Part shown: positions 11,280 through 20,959 of the stretch, piece after piece
Numbering within the stretch: position 1 is the first letter of the stretch
How the letters are laid out: every line of letters begins with the position of its first letter
Assembly (NCBI RefSeq): GCF_023159225.1
Contig: NC_063188.1
Location: 13,165,086-13,229,085, forward strand
Length of the DNA stretch: 64,000 nt
DNA from: Perognathus longimembris pacificus
Taxonomy: Eukaryota; Chordata; Mammalia; Rodentia; Heteromyidae
Direction: 5' to 3'
Notes under the pieces: generated by a model
What the model was told of the DNA's origin: nothing
Database searches by the model: none
What the model saw: only the letters and a program-made list of their open reading frames with translations
Made by a program: the position numbers and the translations under genes

Positions 11280-11839
11280 CTGTGGAAAGGGAATAAATAC
11301 TGTTAGGACACTTTGCTAACTCCTACCACCAAAGTTCAAATGGAGTAAGTTCATATGAGCTGAAGTCAACATACCTGAGTGCCTCAAGAACAAACACGGA
11401 AATTCGACAGAGACAGAGCTACTCCTCCTAGAGCACTTCCCTCTCACTGCCCTCAGGTTTGAAGTAGGGGGAAGTTAAGTGGTGATGGTCAGAATTTAGA
11501 TCTTTCTATTGTGTGTGATACCAAGATTCTGAGAGTCATTGTGAATCACCGGACTCTTTCAGCCAATCAGGTCCTGGGATTTAGAGAACACACATGGGAG
11601 GAGGAGAAAGGACATTTTTGTGTCTCCCTTATTATCCTCTTTCCCAGACCAATGCTGCCACCTTAGATACCATGGATACTGAGTGGTCTGGGATTATGAT
11701 AAAATATCTGGATAAATGACTATAATGTGTCATGTTTGTTACCAGTAACACACTAGTGGAACTGATGAACACCAACTCTGCTGGACAATGGCAAGGCAGA
11801 GATTGTCATGTGCCCAAATTAGAAGGAAAAAAAAGTCAC

Positions 11840-12234
11840 TGGGCCAGGCCTCAGTGCCTCCTGTCTGTAATCCTAGCTATGCAGGGGGATGAGCTCTGAG
11901 GATCATGGTTCATTGTCAGCCGGGTCAGCAAAGTTCATGAGACTTTTCTCTCAAAAACCTACAAGTGACTGTAGCTCAAGTGGTAAAGTGCTAGCTTTTT
12001 TTGCCAGTCCTGGGGCTTGGACTCAGGAACTGAGCACTGTCCCTGGCTTCTTTTTGGGCTACAGCGCCACTTCTGGCTTTTTCTATATATGTGGTGCTAA
12101 GGAATCAAACCCAAGGCTTCATGTATACGAGACAAACACTTTTTCCACTAGGCCATATTCCCAGCCCCAAAGTGCTATCCTTAAGCAAAAAAGCTCAGAG
12201 ACCCACCCAGGCTGTGAGTTCAAGCCCCAGGACC

Positions 12235-12238
<4 letters not shown>
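11840..12238 (+). mobile_element. B1-Geo SINE split by a younger SINE
   Basis: The head and the start of the Geo part lie at 11840-11993. The Geo part resumes at 12169 (AAAGTGCTATCC) after an inserted minus-strand IDL-Geo copy. Confidence 0.85.
11994..12168 (-). mobile_element. IDL-Geo SINE nested in B1-Geo
   Basis: Flanked by a perfect 9-bp target-site duplication AAAGTGCTA (11985-11993 and 12169-12177). Slightly shortened relative to other copies in the Geo part (no CTCAAGGCTAGCACTCT segment). Confidence 0.9.
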
Positions 12239-12303
<65 letters not shown>

Positions 12304-12306
12304 ACA
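12237..12306 (+). repeat. (CA)n microsatellite at a SINE tail
   Basis: About 34 CA units follow the Geo 3' end GGACCAACA; this is the longest CA tract in the window. Confidence 0.97.
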
Positions 12307-12439
12307 GAGTCATTGGATATAGAAGTGAATAGGAGCATAAATAAAAGGGCCAAGTGGTCTGGTTTCTAATCCCAGCTCTGTGTGTGTGGGGACAGGTTCT
12401 GAAACTGCTGGATGAGTTCCCCTTTTGGAAACTGTACAC

Positions 12440-13580
12440 AACAGCACCTTTACCTTTGTGACTAATTAATTAGATAATAATATTAAATTAGTCAGAAACA
12501 GATGTTTTTTGCATAGCAAACTATTCATTCACAGTTCTCTGTCATCCACACTCTGATTGAAGCTGTTCCCATTGGATATGTTCATTTCCGTCCAAGTTTG
12601 CCCTCATGGTGAGTGTCTTTCCTCCCCCACTTCCAAAGAAGAGCTTTTGAGATAAGGCAAATCCCTTGCTACTCACAGGATCAGAAAAGGAAGGGCTCTT
12701 CGGTCTCAAGCAGAGCTCTGTTCCACGCAGCTCTACGGCTATGCAGTTCCTCTTGTGTCTCTTTTAAATTCTCCCAGCATCTGCGGTTAAGAACATCACC
12801 TGGGTTAACACGTCATCGACCGTACTTGCAGAAAGCTAACGAGAAAAAAAAAAAAAAATGAGCCTACCGGCGGTGTGTGAGCTCAGTTCCCTCCGGAGAC
12901 TGGGGTCCTGAGGTCTGCCTGGGAGACCAGAGGATCCCAGCCTGCACATCTCAGCCTGAAGCACGGCTGCTGGGGCTGATATTGATGGTATGGGGATGAG
13001 TCATTGCCTGTGTGACACACAGGGTCATGAGATCCTATAGCCTACAGACACACTGACCTTTAGCCTCTGACTACAATATTGCCTGTGGCGGGGAGGGGTG
13101 CGTCCTCAGGCAAGAAACTGCATTTTCTTCACTTAGGAAAAGTTGTCCAACTGGAGCACATTAGCAGCAACGTTCTGTATTTTAAAGGGTAATTATACAG
13201 GACACATAGTTGGTGCAACATTCATCATTAATTTATAGAAATGCAAATATTAAGGCTGCTCCCTTCCTTTGGAAATCAATTTGTTAGTAGGTCAAACACT
13301 TTCTACTTTTCGTGGCCTGTGGTAAGAATGTAGTTACTAACATGAGGTAAATGTGAGTTCCGATCCTATTGCTGGTGTTTATAAAGTTGTATGAAGGCCT
13401 ATGGTGCTGACTTACTGAAGCCTCATTTTCTCCTCTGGAAAGTTGGTCATAATCACTCCTATCACAGCGCTTAAAGGAGATTGATGGAAAGGGATGACAT
13501 TGATCAAGATACCATGTACTAATAAACTGACATGTTGAATTGAAACCTCTTTGTGCAACTACTTAAAAAATAATAAAACT
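12440..13580. other. Low-repeat stretch; possible first exon near 12865-13000 (-)
   Basis: Mostly unrecognised. On the minus strand, CACACACCGCCG|GTAGGCTC at about 12867-12886 could be a splice donor ending a moderately CpG-containing exon (about 12878-12990). Together with 11209-11279 it might form the 5' end of the ETD-like transcript. This is weak and rests only on splice consensus and strand agreement. Confidence 0.25.
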
Positions 13581-13584
13581 ATTT

Positions 13585-13804
13585 TGAGGCTTGAACTCGG
13601 GGCCTGGGCACTGTCTCTGAGCTTTTGTTCTCAAGGATAGATAGCACTCTACTACTTAAGCCACAGCTCCACTTCTAACTTTTTGATGTTTAATTGGAGA
13701 TAAGAGCCTCACGGACTTTCCTACCCAGGCTGACTTCAAATCGCAATCGTCAGACCTCAGCCTCCTGGAAAACTAATATTATACACATGAACCACATCTG
13801 GCTT
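13585..13804 (-). mobile_element. B1-Geo SINE
   Basis: Minus-strand copy beginning at TTGAACTCGGGGCCTGGG; the head ends at GAACCACATCTGGC. Confidence 0.75.
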
Positions 13805-13817
13805 ATTTATTTATCTG

Positions 13818-13818
<1 letters not shown>

Positions 13819-13849
<31 letters not shown>
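13819..13849. repeat. (TA)n microsatellite
   Basis: Sixteen or so TA units between two SINEs, abutting the T-rich tail of the next one. Confidence 0.95.
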
Positions 13850-13866
<17 letters not shown>

Positions 13867-14057
13867 TGCCAGTCCTGGGCCTTGGACTCAGGGCCTGAGC
13901 ACTGTCCCTGGCTTCTTTTTGCTCAAGGCTAGCACTCTGCCACTTGAGCCACAGCGCCACTTCTGGCCATTTTCTATATATGTGGTGCTAGGGAATCAAA
14001 CCCAGGGCTTCATGTGTAAGAGCAAGCACTCTTGCCACTAGGCCATATTCCCAGCCC
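13850..14057 (-). mobile_element. IDL-Geo SINE
   Basis: Its long T run at 13850-13867 is the A tail. The element ends at ATTCCCAGCCC and is close to the inferred consensus. Confidence 0.9.
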
Positions 14058-14059
14058 TA

Positions 14060-14910
14060 AAATATTTTTAATATAATTTTTAAAAGAAAGGCAGGTATCT
14101 GTCACAAGCCATCATATTATACGTATTGTGGATCTTGGCTGATAGGTTTGTCTCCATTTTGAGAAGCTTGCCCTTCTCTACCCAGAAAGCCTCAGAGTGT
14201 GAGTAATGCACATGTTACCTCCTGCTTCCTTGGATAGCATCATCTGTCTGGAGATGCAAGTCAGGGTCCAGGCAGGAAAGGATCCAATGTGCCTCTGCAG
14301 GGTTGTAGCTGATACCAGGAAGGACAGGTTGCCTAGTCAATGCCTACAGTCATTGGTCACTGGTATCATTTTTTAAAGGCAATACTGGGGTTAAACTCAG
14401 ATCCTTAAGCTTGCCAGCCAGGTGCTCTTTGCCTGAACCCTTCATTTTTTTTGGTTGTTTTCCAGTTACCTATGGAAAAGATGTACGTGGAATTGTTTTT
14501 CTCTTAAAGATTGTATTCTTTGTGTCACATTGTTCTGCACTTCATGCATTTTACAAGACTTTGATTTAACTCGCTAACCTAATGGAGATCTCAACCATTA
14601 GTTGTTAGGATTCCAAGTATGGTTTGGGGTTGTAAAATGACTCTGGATCATGTGTCTCATTCCAGGAATATGTATGTGTCTCAATCAGTATGTTTCTCCA
14701 TCACAGCATAAAGGCTCAGAGAAATGACTCTCCACATGAACACTGGCTATGTCTCCATCTGGCACTGACCCACACTCTATACATCTCACTGGAAAAAATA
14801 ATGCCCTGTGCAACACGTCTTCCAATGAGGGGAGAAGAGTAGTTATCATATAGTATGTGCACTTTACATTTGTAAAAGCAAAAGCCTTAGCAGGACCCTT
14901 TAAAATGTTG
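14060..14910. other. No recognised gene
   Basis: Unrecognised sequence with no exon signals that I trust. Confidence 0.5.
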
Positions 14911-14914
14911 TTGT

Positions 14915-15158
14915 AGCTGGACATTGGTGTCTCACTCCTGTAATCCTAGCTACTCAGGAGGCTGAGATCTGAGGATTGTGGTTTGAAGTCAGCCCACACA
15001 GGAAAGGCGATGAAACTCTTATCTCCAATTAAACATCCAAAAAGCCAGAAGTGGAGCTGTGGCTCAAGTGGTAGAACACCAGCTTGGAGAAAAAAAAAAA
15101 AACCTCAGGGACAGCACCCAGGCTCTGAGTTCAAGTCCTAGGACTGTCACAAAAAAAG
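14915..15158 (+). mobile_element. B1-Geo SINE, full length
   Basis: Head TCACTCCTGTAATCCTAGC, linker CCAATTAAACATCC, Geo part with an internal A12 run, A-rich tail at 15151. Confidence 0.85.
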
Positions 15159-15269
15159 AAGCACAAGACAGTTGCTGTTGCAACTGCCCTTGAGTCTCCA
15201 GGTTCTCAAGGTTATAGAGAAAGCAATCATTCAGGACATTCCTATGGCACAACTTAAGTCTTTGTCATT

Positions 15270-15650
15270 TATATTCAGGTTGCTTCCATCACTTAATTTT
15301 TTAATGTTTATTATTATAAAGGTGATGTACAGAGGGGTTACAATTACAGAAGTCAGGTAACGCGTGCATTTCTTTTTGGACAATGTCACCTCTCCTGTGC
15401 TCTTCCCCTTTTCCCCTCCCATCTCCACCCACAAGTTGTATAGTTCATTTTTAACTTAGTGTCTAGTGAGTACCAATGCTGTGTTTGTTCACCCTTTGTC
15501 CCTCCACTTCTGTTCCTCCCTTACCCTCCCCAAAACAGATAAACAAGATGAAAAGGAAACAAAAACACCACCAAAGAGAAAAACCTCTTGTTCCCATTTT
15601 GTGAAGTTCATTTTGAGAAATATTATTTTATCTGATCACAGGCACATAGG
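15270..15650 (-). mobile_element. Unidentified repeat, second copy (probable L1 3' fragment)
   Basis: Reverse-complement relative of 8965-9330. On the minus strand it continues past that copy to CTGTACATCACCTTTATAATAATAAAC, which looks like a polyadenylated L1-type 3' end. Confidence 0.5.
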
Positions 15651-15659
15651 CATTGAGCC

Positions 15660-16865
15660 TTCATGTTCCTCCCCTAAGAGTATCCTTTTCTGGTCTCACT
15701 GTGAATGCCTAGAGCCATCCATAAAATTTCATGTCCTGGTATATTTTAGCACTTCAGATTTTTTCTTTTGCCAAACAATGCCTACCATGTATATGTTAGC
15801 TTTATAAGATGGTAATTTTCTTTGCCTTCAGTCTCTTGCCAGATGCCACACTGATGAAGAACTCTTTTGGCCTATGCCTATTTTAGTATTAACTAAGAGC
15901 TGTCAGGGACAACAACACTTACTTGGTTAACGCTTGGAAGAAGTCTGAACAGTAAGTAAACTATTACTTGGTTTCATAGTGGAATGTAGCTATCACAGTC
16001 ATCCTTTATTCTTCCTTAGTTCCTTGGGGCACAGAGCACCTTTTTAGCACATGGTGGGCCAGAGTCTCAGGACATACAGCAGACAAGGCTCTTTCCTCTA
16101 GAGACAAGAAGAAAGACCTATTGTCCTCTACTACCTGCTATCCACTCTCTTTGTCTTGGGATAGGTACCTACTTGGGAAAGAAGGCTGAGAATCCACATC
16201 CACAAAGTGCAGTGTACCCAGAGGCCACTCTCAAAGCAATTCTCTAAACTTTTCCAAGAGTTTCCTTGGAATTCTGATCTCAGTTGTTATCCTCACTGGA
16301 GAAGTAGAGATGAAGTACAGTCAGCATGAGAAGGCAAAAAGAGACACATATGCAGAAAACTAGAAACGAATTGGAGGTTGGGCCCAGGCTTAAGCATGAG
16401 CCGTGGTTACTTCTGAGAATAGTTGTCTCACACAAGGAAGCCATGATTGAGAGAGGGTTGAGGAATAAGGCTCAAGCAGTTTCCTGCAGGTGCCCTGGGC
16501 TGTATCCATCCAAGATACCATGAGGGCAGCAAATGAAAGGGACAGTCCAACTGTTCTTCTGCCACCTAGTGGTAAGCCCCATGTGGCCTGATTCCCCTAC
16601 CTTCCACCCCACTCCATCTCTCCCCACTCCACCCAGACTCCTACATTAACCACTTGGGCACTCTCTGAAAGAATCCTGCTAATCAGGGTTGCCAAAAACT
16701 TAGGGAAACTGCTGTGGGTTCTCTTTCCTTTCTGGAAGAGAGGATAGCTAGAGGGTAAGCATTCACAGAATAGCTTGTGGAGGGGAGGGTTCTCTTATGT
16801 CTGAAAGTAAGCCTTTTGTTTTTTACTCCCAACTGCAAAGCTATGTACTTGTCAAAAAATGTCCT
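15660..16865. other. No recognised gene
   Basis: No coding or repeat signature that I can support. Confidence 0.5.
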
Positions 16866-16869
16866 TTAA

Positions 16870-17195
16870 GTCTTGTAAGGTGACTCACATTTGTAATCCT
16901 AGTACTTCACAGGCTGTGAGCTGAAGAATCATAATTCTAAGACAGGCAACAGCAAAAACGTTCATGAATCATGAAATTCAGCCACTTAGTAAAAAGAAAA
17001 ACAAGCCTCAGTGGCACTTTACTTTTACCCAAGTTAAACAGAAAGCATATGTGAGAATACCAAGTCCAGGAGAAAAAGTGAGAAGTTTTTCAAAAAACAA
17101 TGAAAGTTTAAAAAATGGCTGGAGGCATGGCTCAAGTAACAGCTATTACACAGTAGGTCCTGAATCAAACTCTCAGTTTTGCCAAAAATAAAAAT
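16870..17195 (+). mobile_element. Very old B1-Geo remnant
   Basis: GGTGACTCACATTTGTAATCCTAG at 16880 looks like the head, and ATGGCTCAAGTAACAGC to GCCAAAAATA near 17127-17190 looks like the Geo part. An AAAC-rich stretch lies between them. Confidence 0.4.
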
Positions 17196-17265
17196 CCAGA
17201 AAATTGGTCCATACAACTTCCACAAAAACAAGGATGATAACAAAAATGTAAACTGGGGGGAGGCG

Positions 17266-17474
17266 GGGGCTGGGAATATGGCCTAGTGACAAGAGTGCTT
17301 GACTCCTACACATGAAGCCCTGGGTTCGATTCCTCAGCACCACATATATAGAAAATGGCCAGAAGTGGTGCTGTGGCTCAAGTGGTAGAGTGCTAGCCTT
17401 GAGCAAAAAAGAAGCCAGGGACAGTGCTCAGGCCCTGAGTCCAAGGCCCAGGACTGACCAAGAAAAAAAAAAAG
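17266..17474 (+). mobile_element. IDL-Geo SINE
   Basis: Full-length copy starting GGGGCTGGGAATATGG, ending in an A tail at about 17463-17473. Confidence 0.9.
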
Positions 17475-17481
17475 TAAACTC

Positions 17482-17598
17482 TGGGGCTGGGAATGTGGCT
17501 TAGTGGTAGAGTGCTAGGCTTGATCAAAAGATGCTTAGGGACAGTGAACAGGCTTTGAGGTCAAGCCCCAGGACTTGCAGAAAAACAAAACAAAACCC
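17482..17598 (+). mobile_element. Shortened IDL/Geo recombinant SINE
   Basis: It starts like the ID monomer (GGGGCTGGGAATGTGGCTTAG). At the shared TGGTAGAGTGCTAG motif it switches into the Geo monomer (GCTTGATCAAAAGATGC...), so the intervening monomer sequence is missing. About 115 bp instead of about 200. Confidence 0.7.
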
Positions 17599-17599
17599 A

Positions 17600-18703
17600 A
17601 ATGTAAACTGTGTTTGAGGAGCAAGCCCATCAACCTGCTATATGTCACTGGCACTGCAAGAGTGCCAGCGACTAGGGATTTCAACCCAGCTGACATGTGC
17701 AGACTGCTCTCTAGAAATGCTCCCTGTACCTCAGACCATGATGTTCTGTGACCCTAACAAGTTAAGATTTGAAGAAAATCAAAAGGAACACAGTGAGAAA
17801 CAGACAAAACTTCCTTTTTTTAATTTTAAGGCAGTACAATTAAAAATGGATAGAAAAAGGTCAGAATGGTTCAACCTTTTGGGGCAAACAGGAGGGAATG
17901 TGGTGAGAAGTGCCATTGAAATCACAGCAAAATCACAAACAAGAACATTACTTCAAATTGGTAGAGGTGACAAAAGTTACACATAAGGCACATCTCAAAA
18001 CCCAAACTGCTTTTTCATCAACAGCAAAGGGAGGCAATGCAGTAAGCTAGAATTTACAGTAAGTTACACAAGGGCAGGGCCCGCATGTCAATACATCACA
18101 ACAAATGATCACAGTATTTCTGCGGCAGGTGCTCTGTGCTGCTCTTCATCCTACTTATGAATGGGCTTGATTTCTCTGAAGGGTCCACATGTCAAGAGTG
18201 AACCATGTTTGAGTCTCAAATGACACTGGGGCTCACGGAAGCCAGGGATTGTGGCGTGTGCTGTGGCAGGAGTCAAGCAAACCGCTTGTCACCATTGTCC
18301 ATGACAGAATGGCGCACTGCTCAAACAATGAGGCAAGGGACTGCAGCGCGAGGCATTTCCCTCACAAGTCGCCCCTTTATGCATGCAAACAGTGTGTCTC
18401 TGCAGAACAATTGGGCACACTCCTGGCTACTGATGGAGACTCCACCTCTAAGAGGAACACCACAGGTTGTATGCTTCATTACAACTACACTGGGTTTAGA
18501 CTGAGACAAAAATATTCTCATGGCAACAATTAAAGATCTGCCCAGGACCAGTAAATCAGATCTAGAACAATGGCAAGCGTAGGGGAATACTCGAGAATGT
18601 TTGTGTCTTGGAAGGTGAGTTTTCAAAATAACGACCTGTGAAAGGCCTCTCTGAACTGAGCTCAAAGAAAGCTATTCTTCAAGACAGCCCACACACGGGC
18701 AGC
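17600..18703 (-). other. Presumed 3' UTR / downstream flank of the ZNF449-like gene
   Basis: Non-repetitive DNA after the stop codon. I find no canonical AATAAA for the minus strand; ATTAAA near 17819-17824 is the only weak candidate. Plus-strand frames here (for example 17642-17986) have no family resemblance. Confidence 0.4.
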
Positions 18704-19545
18704 TTAAGAGCTGCTGGCAGGCTCCGCAGGCCCCGCGTCCTGCGTGCTCGTGGGGACGCCTTTCCTAAGGTGTGCAGCAAGGTGCAAGATGATGTTCTCT
18801 TTGTTGAGGAAAGTTTTAAGACAAAGGTTACACTTGTACAGAACTTCCCCTGCGTGCGTTTTTATGTGAGATCGCAGGCTGGACCTGTGCCTGTAGCTTT
18901 TCTTACAGTACTCACAGGTAAACGGACGCTCTGTGGTGTGTGTCACCTGGTGCTGGCTAAGGGTTGCCCGCCGAAGAAACTTTTTCCCACAAGTGGGGCA
19001 CTCATGCGACTTTTCCCCTGTGTGAGTTTTCCTGTGTTCCAAGAGACTTGACCTATGCAGGAACCTTTTGCTACAGTACTGGCACTCGAAGGGCTTGATT
19101 TCAGAGTGTATCGCCTGGTGCATGGTGAGCTGGATGTGCTCAGGGAACGTCTCCTCACACTTGGGGCACTGATGGTGCTTCTCCTTCCCGCCAGTGACCT
19201 CCCGCTCATCTAGGTCTGGGCTGGGAAAGAACCCTTCCTCACAGATGGCACACTTGTGCACGAGCTCTTCTGTGTGAACCACCTCGGGACTACCAGCTTG
19301 CTTATGAGCATAAGCAGAACACTTGCCACACACGGCACAGTGCTGGGCTTTCCCCGTGGGAGCCTTCTGCGTGGGCTCTCCCGGGTCCACAGGCGTTTCC
19401 TGCTGGGAGCTCTCCTCCAGGCAGGACCGCGGGGTGTCCAGAGGCATGTCCAGAACCTCCAGAAGCTCATTAGGGAGCTCACTGCAGAGCGCTTCCTGCT
19501 GCTCATGTTCTTTGGATAAATCCAGTGTCAGGTGTGCATTCTCAT
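18704..19545 (-). CDS. Last exon of ZNF449-like gene: C2H2 finger array
   Basis: Acceptor TTTCTCTAG precedes 19545. Protein residues 218-497. An acidic stretch (ENAHLTLDLSKEHEQQEA onward) leads to the fingers. Positions 286-308 and 315-341 keep both cysteines but lose the zinc-binding histidines. Fingers at about 342-364, 370-392, 398-420, 426-448 and 454-476 keep C-x2-C-x12-H-x3-H. Linkers are only partly TGEKP-like (TGEKS, TTERP, AGEVL, SEIKP), so spacing is kept while linker consensus has drifted. The C-terminal tail (GPAEPASSS) lies beyond the last finger. Confidence 0.85.
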
Positions 19546-20894
19546 CTAGAGAAACAAACAACAGAGAATGGATGCTCACACTTCGGGCTTTTCTGTTCTC
19601 ACATATTTTTCCTTTTTTTTTTTTGGCCAGTCCTGGGGCTTGAACTCAGGGCCTGAGCACTGTCCCTGGCTTCTTTTTGCTCAAGGCTAGCACTCTGCCA
19701 CTTGAGCCACAGCGCCACTTCTGGCCGTTTTCTGTATATGTGGTGCTGGGGAATTGAACCCAGGGCCTCATGTATACGGGGCAAGCACTCTTGCCACTAG
19801 GCCATATTCCCAGTCCATATGTTTTTCCTTTTCCCTCCCAATAGCCCAACCCAAGAGAAGAAATAAAAAATGGCGGATGTCGCCTGACTCAGGGAAATTA
19901 GGGACAGAGAGAAAAGGTGGCCTCCCCAATCCTGGTCCCCAATAAAAGCTGCATTTTCTTTTCTTTCTTCCCTGCCATTCAGTCACCCCTCACATACCAG
20001 GGTGCAAGTTCATCAGCTCCTCGGCCCATTGTTCTTCTCCCTTCTCCATTGAGAAGCTGCAGTCAGACATCAGTATTGCAGGACCTGGCCAGGGGCAAGT
20101 GGGGTATTGGAGAGTTTGAGTCACCACAGGCGTCCCAGAGGTGAGGCTGCCTTCCAGCACGCGTGCCTCTCTGTATCTACTGATCGCTTCACCAAGAGCC
20201 TCTAACCAATTCTCTTTGGTGTTTGGGTTTTGTCTTTTTAATCTCTAAGAACAAAAGCAATATGAATGGAAGACCCCCCCCCACCTTGTGCTCAGTAGCA
20301 GGACATTCTACCTACTCTGTGTGAAAGGATCAACAGTCAATTCTGATTAAGATCACAATTTACCTGTAAATATTTCCTAAGTCTACTGATAGGAACATTA
20401 TTTTGCTGAGGGTTAAAACGAGATCAAAATTCCTAATATTTTGGTGTATAAAACATGAGAAATACTATTTTCTTTGGTAAAGAAGAAAAAAATGATACAG
20501 AGAGAAAGATGAGAGTTAGAACACTGTTGCTAGAATAATTTCAGCAAGAAGAATTCCTTACTGAATAACTAATCAGTGAGAAATTAAAATCTATTGCAGC
20601 TAAAGTATAGTTGTGGGTTATCGGAACATAACCCAAAGAGCTCCTAGGTAGTACTTCTATCTGCCAACCTGAAGTCAATCGGGTTAAGCTGGGACCTGTC
20701 CTCACTGGCAGTACTATTTTTCCCGTTCCTACTCTTTACAGCTGGACAAGTAAAATGCTCTGCAGTGAAATGTGGGCAGAGAGCTGGACGCGACATCCAC
20801 ACATTCCAGTCCATCCTCTTATATTACACATTTGTTAAATAACTTGAAAATCATTCCTTTCTTGCTGGCTTCCTAATGTAGATGCTCTGTTCTT

Positions 20895-20959
<65 letters not shown>

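Noticed and set aside
9527..12306. CRISPR-like arrays at CA/SINE repeats
   Set aside because: These are simple microsatellites and dispersed retroposons in a mammalian genome; there is no repeat-spacer pattern.
11889..12439. Frames of 92-147 codons with His-Thr repeats
   Set aside because: They cross nested SINEs and a CA repeat; translated repeats recur in many places.
17642..17986. 114-codon plus-strand frame
   Set aside because: Antisense to the presumed 3' UTR of the ZNF449-like gene, with unremarkable composition and no recognisable domain.
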